The translations under genes were made by a program, and so were the position numbers. From the NCBI GenBank assembly GCA_944359595.1, contig CALVSV010000063.1:1-18966 (forward strand): 18,966 nucleotides of DNA, read 5' to 3'. Below, in pieces: positions 16,780 to 18,966 of the stretch. Origin of the DNA: an uncultured Bacilli bacterium. Lineage in GTDB: Bacteria; Bacillota_I; Bacilli_A; RF39; UBA660. Each line of letters begins with the position of its first letter. Positions within the stretch are counted from its first letter, which is position 1. A model generated the notes under the pieces. The model was not told where the DNA came from. It did not search any database and saw only the letters and a list, made by a program, of their open reading frames with translations.

Positions 16780-17397
16780 ATGAAATTTCCAGAAAGTATA
16801 GTAAGCTTAATAAATGATTTCAAACACTTACCTGGAATCGGTGAAAAAAGTGCTGAAAGATTTGCATATCATATTATTGATATGGATAAAGAAGATGTTG
16901 AACATTTAGCGCAATCTTTATTGGATGTTAAAAATAAAATTAAGTTTTGTCCAAAATGTAATTTTATTACTGAAGATGATGAATGTTATATATGTTCTGA
17001 TAAAACTAGAAATAATGAACTACTTTGTGTTGTTGAAGATGTTAAAAGCGTAGTAATGTTTGAAAAACTTAATGTATATGATGGGAAATATTTTGTTTTA
17101 AACAATTTAATTTCTCCATTTGATAAGATAGGTCCTGATGAAACAAATATTGATGATTTAATAAACAATATTACTACTAATAACATAAAAGAAGTTATAT
17201 TAGCTATTAAACCAACCATTGAGGGAGAAGCAACTTCTATGTATATAGAAAAGTTATTAGAAGAAATAAACAAATCAACGAATAAAAATATTGTGATTTC
17301 TAAAATAGCGCATGGTATTCCCCTTGGTGTTGAGATGGAATATTTAGATTCATTGACTATTGAACTAGCTTTTAAAGATAGAAAGAAAATATCATAA
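16780..17397 (+). CDS. recR: recombination mediator protein RecR
   Basis: RecR acts with RecF and RecO in gap repair. The 205-aa protein has a helix-hairpin-helix (LPGIGEKSAERFA, 17-29), a four-cysteine zinc finger (Cys57, 60, 69, 72) and a TOPRIM domain from about residue 80 with LCVVEDV (Glu86), KPTIEGEATSMYI and the C-terminal HGIPLGVEMEYLDSLTIELAF. Family members normally have N(P/L)T(V/I)EGEAT, so the match is close. Its AGGAG ribosome-binding site overlaps the ybaB stop and only 9 nt separate the genes, so it is co-transcribed with ybaB. recF is in the same window. Confidence 0.97.
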   Translation: MKFPESIVSLINDFKHLPGIGEKSAERFAYHIIDMDKEDVEHLAQSLLDVKNKIKFCPKCNFITEDDECYICSDKTRNNELLCVVEDVKSVVMFEKLNVYDGKYFVLNNLISPFDKIGPDETNIDDLINNITTNNIKEVILAIKPTIEGEATSMYIEKLLEEINKSTNKNIVISKIAHGIPLGVEMEYLDSLTIELAFKDRKKIS

Positions 17398-17436
17398 TAT
17401 TTAATTCATCTCATAAATATTATTGAGGTGGACAAA

Positions 17437-17625
17437 ATGTTAAAAAAAATATTTGTTTTAATACGTAAAATTATTGTATCATGTTTTATTTTATATAGTT
17501 TTAATTTATTAGTTTCACCATTGTCAATAAATATACCTATTAATTATTATAGTGTCGCTATATTAACTTTATTTGAATTTCCTGGATTGTTATCGCTAGT
17601 TATAATATTTTTAGTAGCATTGTGA
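17437..17625 (+). CDS. BofA-like small membrane protein
   Basis: A 62-aa hydrophobic protein with a basic N terminus (MLKKIFVLIRK), a first membrane segment (about 11-27) and a second at 38-62. The stretch INIPINYYSVAILTLFEFPGLLSLVIIFLVAL resembles the C-terminal half of B. subtilis BofA, which as I recall it carries LHIPIN followed by GIPGLAALV; IPIN is at 33-36 and FPG at 48-50. BofA inhibits processing of pro-sigma-K in the forespore membrane of B. subtilis and is encoded right after recR there, as here. This protein is shorter than the 87-aa BofA because it lacks the first helix. The ATG at 17437 follows GAGGTGG; an upstream GTG overlaps that site. The stop is 11 nt before the holB ATG. 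A sporulation role is uncertain. Confidence 0.65.
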   Translation: MLKKIFVLIRKIIVSCFILYSFNLLVSPLSINIPINYYSVAILTLFEFPGLLSLVIIFLVAL

Positions 17626-17636
17626 GTGTGATTATA

Positions 17637-18476
17637 ATGAGTAATATAAATAATAGCATATTAGATAAAATAATTGAAAATGGCAAAATTTCTCACGCAT
17701 ATTTATTTGAAACAAATTATAGTGAAGAAAACATGAAAATTATTTATGATTATGTTAAAAATATTTTTTGCACAAATTTTGATGATAATTTATTAGAAAA
17801 TATTAAAAGGCGAATTGATGAAAATAATTATCCTGATTTAAAAATAATAAAAAAGGATACATCAGTTATAAAAAAAGAACAAATTATTGAATTAAAAGAA
17901 TATTTTTCGGTTACACCACAAGAAAACGAAGAAAGAATATATATAATTTATGAAGCAGAAAAAATGAATGAAAGTGCTGCAAACACATTACTTAAATTTT
18001 TAGAAGAACCAGAAGGAAAAATAATTGGTATATTGTTAACTGAAAATAAAAATTCGGTTATTTCAACACTTGTTTCTAGATGTCAGATTATATCGCTTGA
18101 TAAGAAACTTGATTTTATTGAACCTGAAAATTATATGTTAATTACTGAATTTTTACTTTCATTATTTAAAGACAAAATAAATATATATACAAAACTTAAT
18201 TCATATGATGAATTATTTGTTACAAAAGATATTTTATTAAATACAATGGAGGTAATGTTAGTAATATTATCTGATATAATTAATTATAAAGTTACTAATA
18301 AATTTATATATATTAAGTCTAATAAAAACATTGATTATATTTTAGATAAGTATGATGAATATTTTATTTCTAAAAAAATAACTATATTAAATGATTTAAT
18401 AGATAAACAAAAATATAATTTAAATTTAAATTTATTTTTAGATAACTTAATAATACAGTTGTGTGGAGATGATTAA
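17637..18476 (+). CDS. holB: DNA polymerase III delta' subunit
   Basis: Delta' is the clamp-loader subunit that works with DnaX and HolA to open the DnaN ring. The 279-aa protein has ISHAYLFET (18-26) at the start, IKKEQIIELKEYFSVTP, the IYIIYEAEKMNESAANTLLKFLEEPEG segment (101-127) typical of the family, and SRCQ (147-150) at the place of the arginine finger. It has no P-loop and no zinc-binding cysteines, as expected for a delta' with a degenerate ATP site. It is shorter than B. subtilis HolB. I chose the ATG at 17637, after GAGTGTGAT; a GTG at 17622 overlapping the preceding stop has no ribosome-binding site. Its neighbours bofA-like and ricT are close, with a 1-nt gap to ricT. Confidence 0.9.
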   Translation: MSNINNSILDKIIENGKISHAYLFETNYSEENMKIIYDYVKNIFCTNFDDNLLENIKRRIDENNYPDLKIIKKDTSVIKKEQIIELKEYFSVTPQENEERIYIIYEAEKMNESAANTLLKFLEEPEGKIIGILLTENKNSVISTLVSRCQIISLDKKLDFIEPENYMLITEFLLSLFKDKINIYTKLNSYDELFVTKDILLNTMEVMLVILSDIINYKVTNKFIYIKSNKNIDYILDKYDEYFISKKITILNDLIDKQKYNLNLNLFLDNLIIQLCGDD

Positions 18477-18477
18477 T

Positions 18478-18966
18478 ATGGTTGTAATTTCCAAAATAAG
18501 TGAACAAAAAAAACATATTTATTGTGAATGCAATATCAGTGATATTAAATTTAATGATATTGTTGTTTTGTCATATAATAATTTTGAATATTTAGCTACT
18601 GTTGTACAAGCTGATGTGGAAAACAAAAATAACGAGATAGAAGCAACCGTTATTAGAAAAGCTACTAATAAAGATATAAAAATAAACTTAGAAAATATTA
18701 ATGACAGTAGATTTGCTTATAAAAAATGTAAAAATCTTATAAAAAAGTATAATTTAGATATGAAATTACTAAGTGCTAGTTATTCACTAGACAAGAAGCG
18801 ATTGTTATTTAAATATGTTGCTGATGAAAGAATAGATTTTAGAAATTTAGCCAAGGATCTTGCATCAATATATAAAACACGTATTGAATTGAGACAAATT
18901 GGTATACGTGATAAAGCATCATTAGTATCTGGAATAGGTATGTGTGGAAGAGAACTATGTTGTGCA
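18478..18966 (+). CDS. ricT: PSP1-family protein RicT/YaaT (5' part, runs off right edge)
   Basis: The window contains the first 163 residues. The diagnostic PSP1 segment is VADERIDFRNLAKDLASIYKTRIELRQIGIRDKASLVSGIGMCGRELCC, which closely follows the family (FRELVKDLAS.F.TRIE.RQIGVRD.A...GG.G.CGR.LCC), including the C-rich CGRELCC. In B. subtilis YaaT is RicT of the Y complex (YaaT-YlbF-YmcA). That complex binds RNase Y, supports mRNA processing and affects competence, sporulation and biofilm formation. A GGAGATGAT ribosome-binding site lies within the holB end, and the ATG follows the holB stop by 1 nt, so they are co-translated. It matches the B. subtilis holB-yaaT order. Confidence 0.92.
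   Translation, partial: MVVISKISEQKKHIYCECNISDIKFNDIVVLSYNNFEYLATVVQADVENKNNEIEATVIRKATNKDIKINLENINDSRFAYKKCKNLIKKYNLDMKLLSASYSLDKKRLLFKYVADERIDFRNLAKDLASIYKTRIELRQIGIRDKASLVSGIGMCGRELCCA

Overview
This is the chromosomal replication-origin region of a very A+T-rich, low-G+C Gram-positive bacterium (Bacillota). TGA is used as a stop (jag, bofA-like gene) and Trp is TGG, so the code is standard and not the Mycoplasma/Spiroplasma code. A ComK homologue, a BofA-like protein and a RicT/YaaT (PSP1) protein point to the class Bacilli in the broad sense, perhaps an Erysipelotrichia- or RF39-like lineage. That placement is inference.

Left arm, minus strand (1-3990): a cut hypothetical ORF with a 17-nt A tract, a small hypothetical gene with its own promoter, then the conserved leftward cluster rpmH-rnpA-yidC-jag-mnmE. 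It is driven by a TTGACA/TATAAT promoter in front of rpmH, with an attenuator-like hairpin between rpmH and rnpA. yidC/jag and jag/mnmE each overlap by 8 nt.

Origin (about 3991-5873): bipartite oriC. One DnaA-box cluster lies upstream of dnaA and a second lies between dnaA and dnaN, the latter followed by about 38 bp of almost pure A/T (likely unwinding element). The left part also carries a near-perfect Noc-type palindrome and a recurring TATAGGGAAA motif, two copies of which form a perfect 14-bp inverted repeat.

Right arm, plus strand (5874-14268): dnaN with a terminator; a short comK homologue where many Bacilli carry the S4-domain gene yaaA, its last codons and stop being an inverted pair of DnaA boxes; another terminator; an extended -10 promoter; then recF-gyrB-gyrA. 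Behind gyrA is a gene-free stretch of about 1.05 kb made of three tandem units of about 340, 340 and 275 bp. Each unit begins with a parS site (TGTTNCACGTGAAACA type) and a fourth, perfect parS closes the array. This origin-proximal centromere-like repeat array is the most unusual part of the window.

Far right (14234-18966): a compact SRP RNA gene with a clear promoter, tadA, then dnaX-ybaB-recR-bofA-like-holB-ricT. This is close to the Bacillus subtilis arrangement (tadA, scr, dnaX, yaaK, recR, bofA), with SRP RNA and tadA swapped. ricT runs off the right edge.

Together the genes cover replication initiation and elongation (DnaA, DnaN, DnaX, HolB), supercoiling (GyrAB), recombination repair (RecF, RecR), membrane-protein insertion (YidC, SRP RNA), tRNA maturation (RnpA, MnmE, TadA) and likely competence control (ComK). 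The DNA sites (DnaA boxes, a Noc-like site, parS array) would support initiation, segregation and division-site control.
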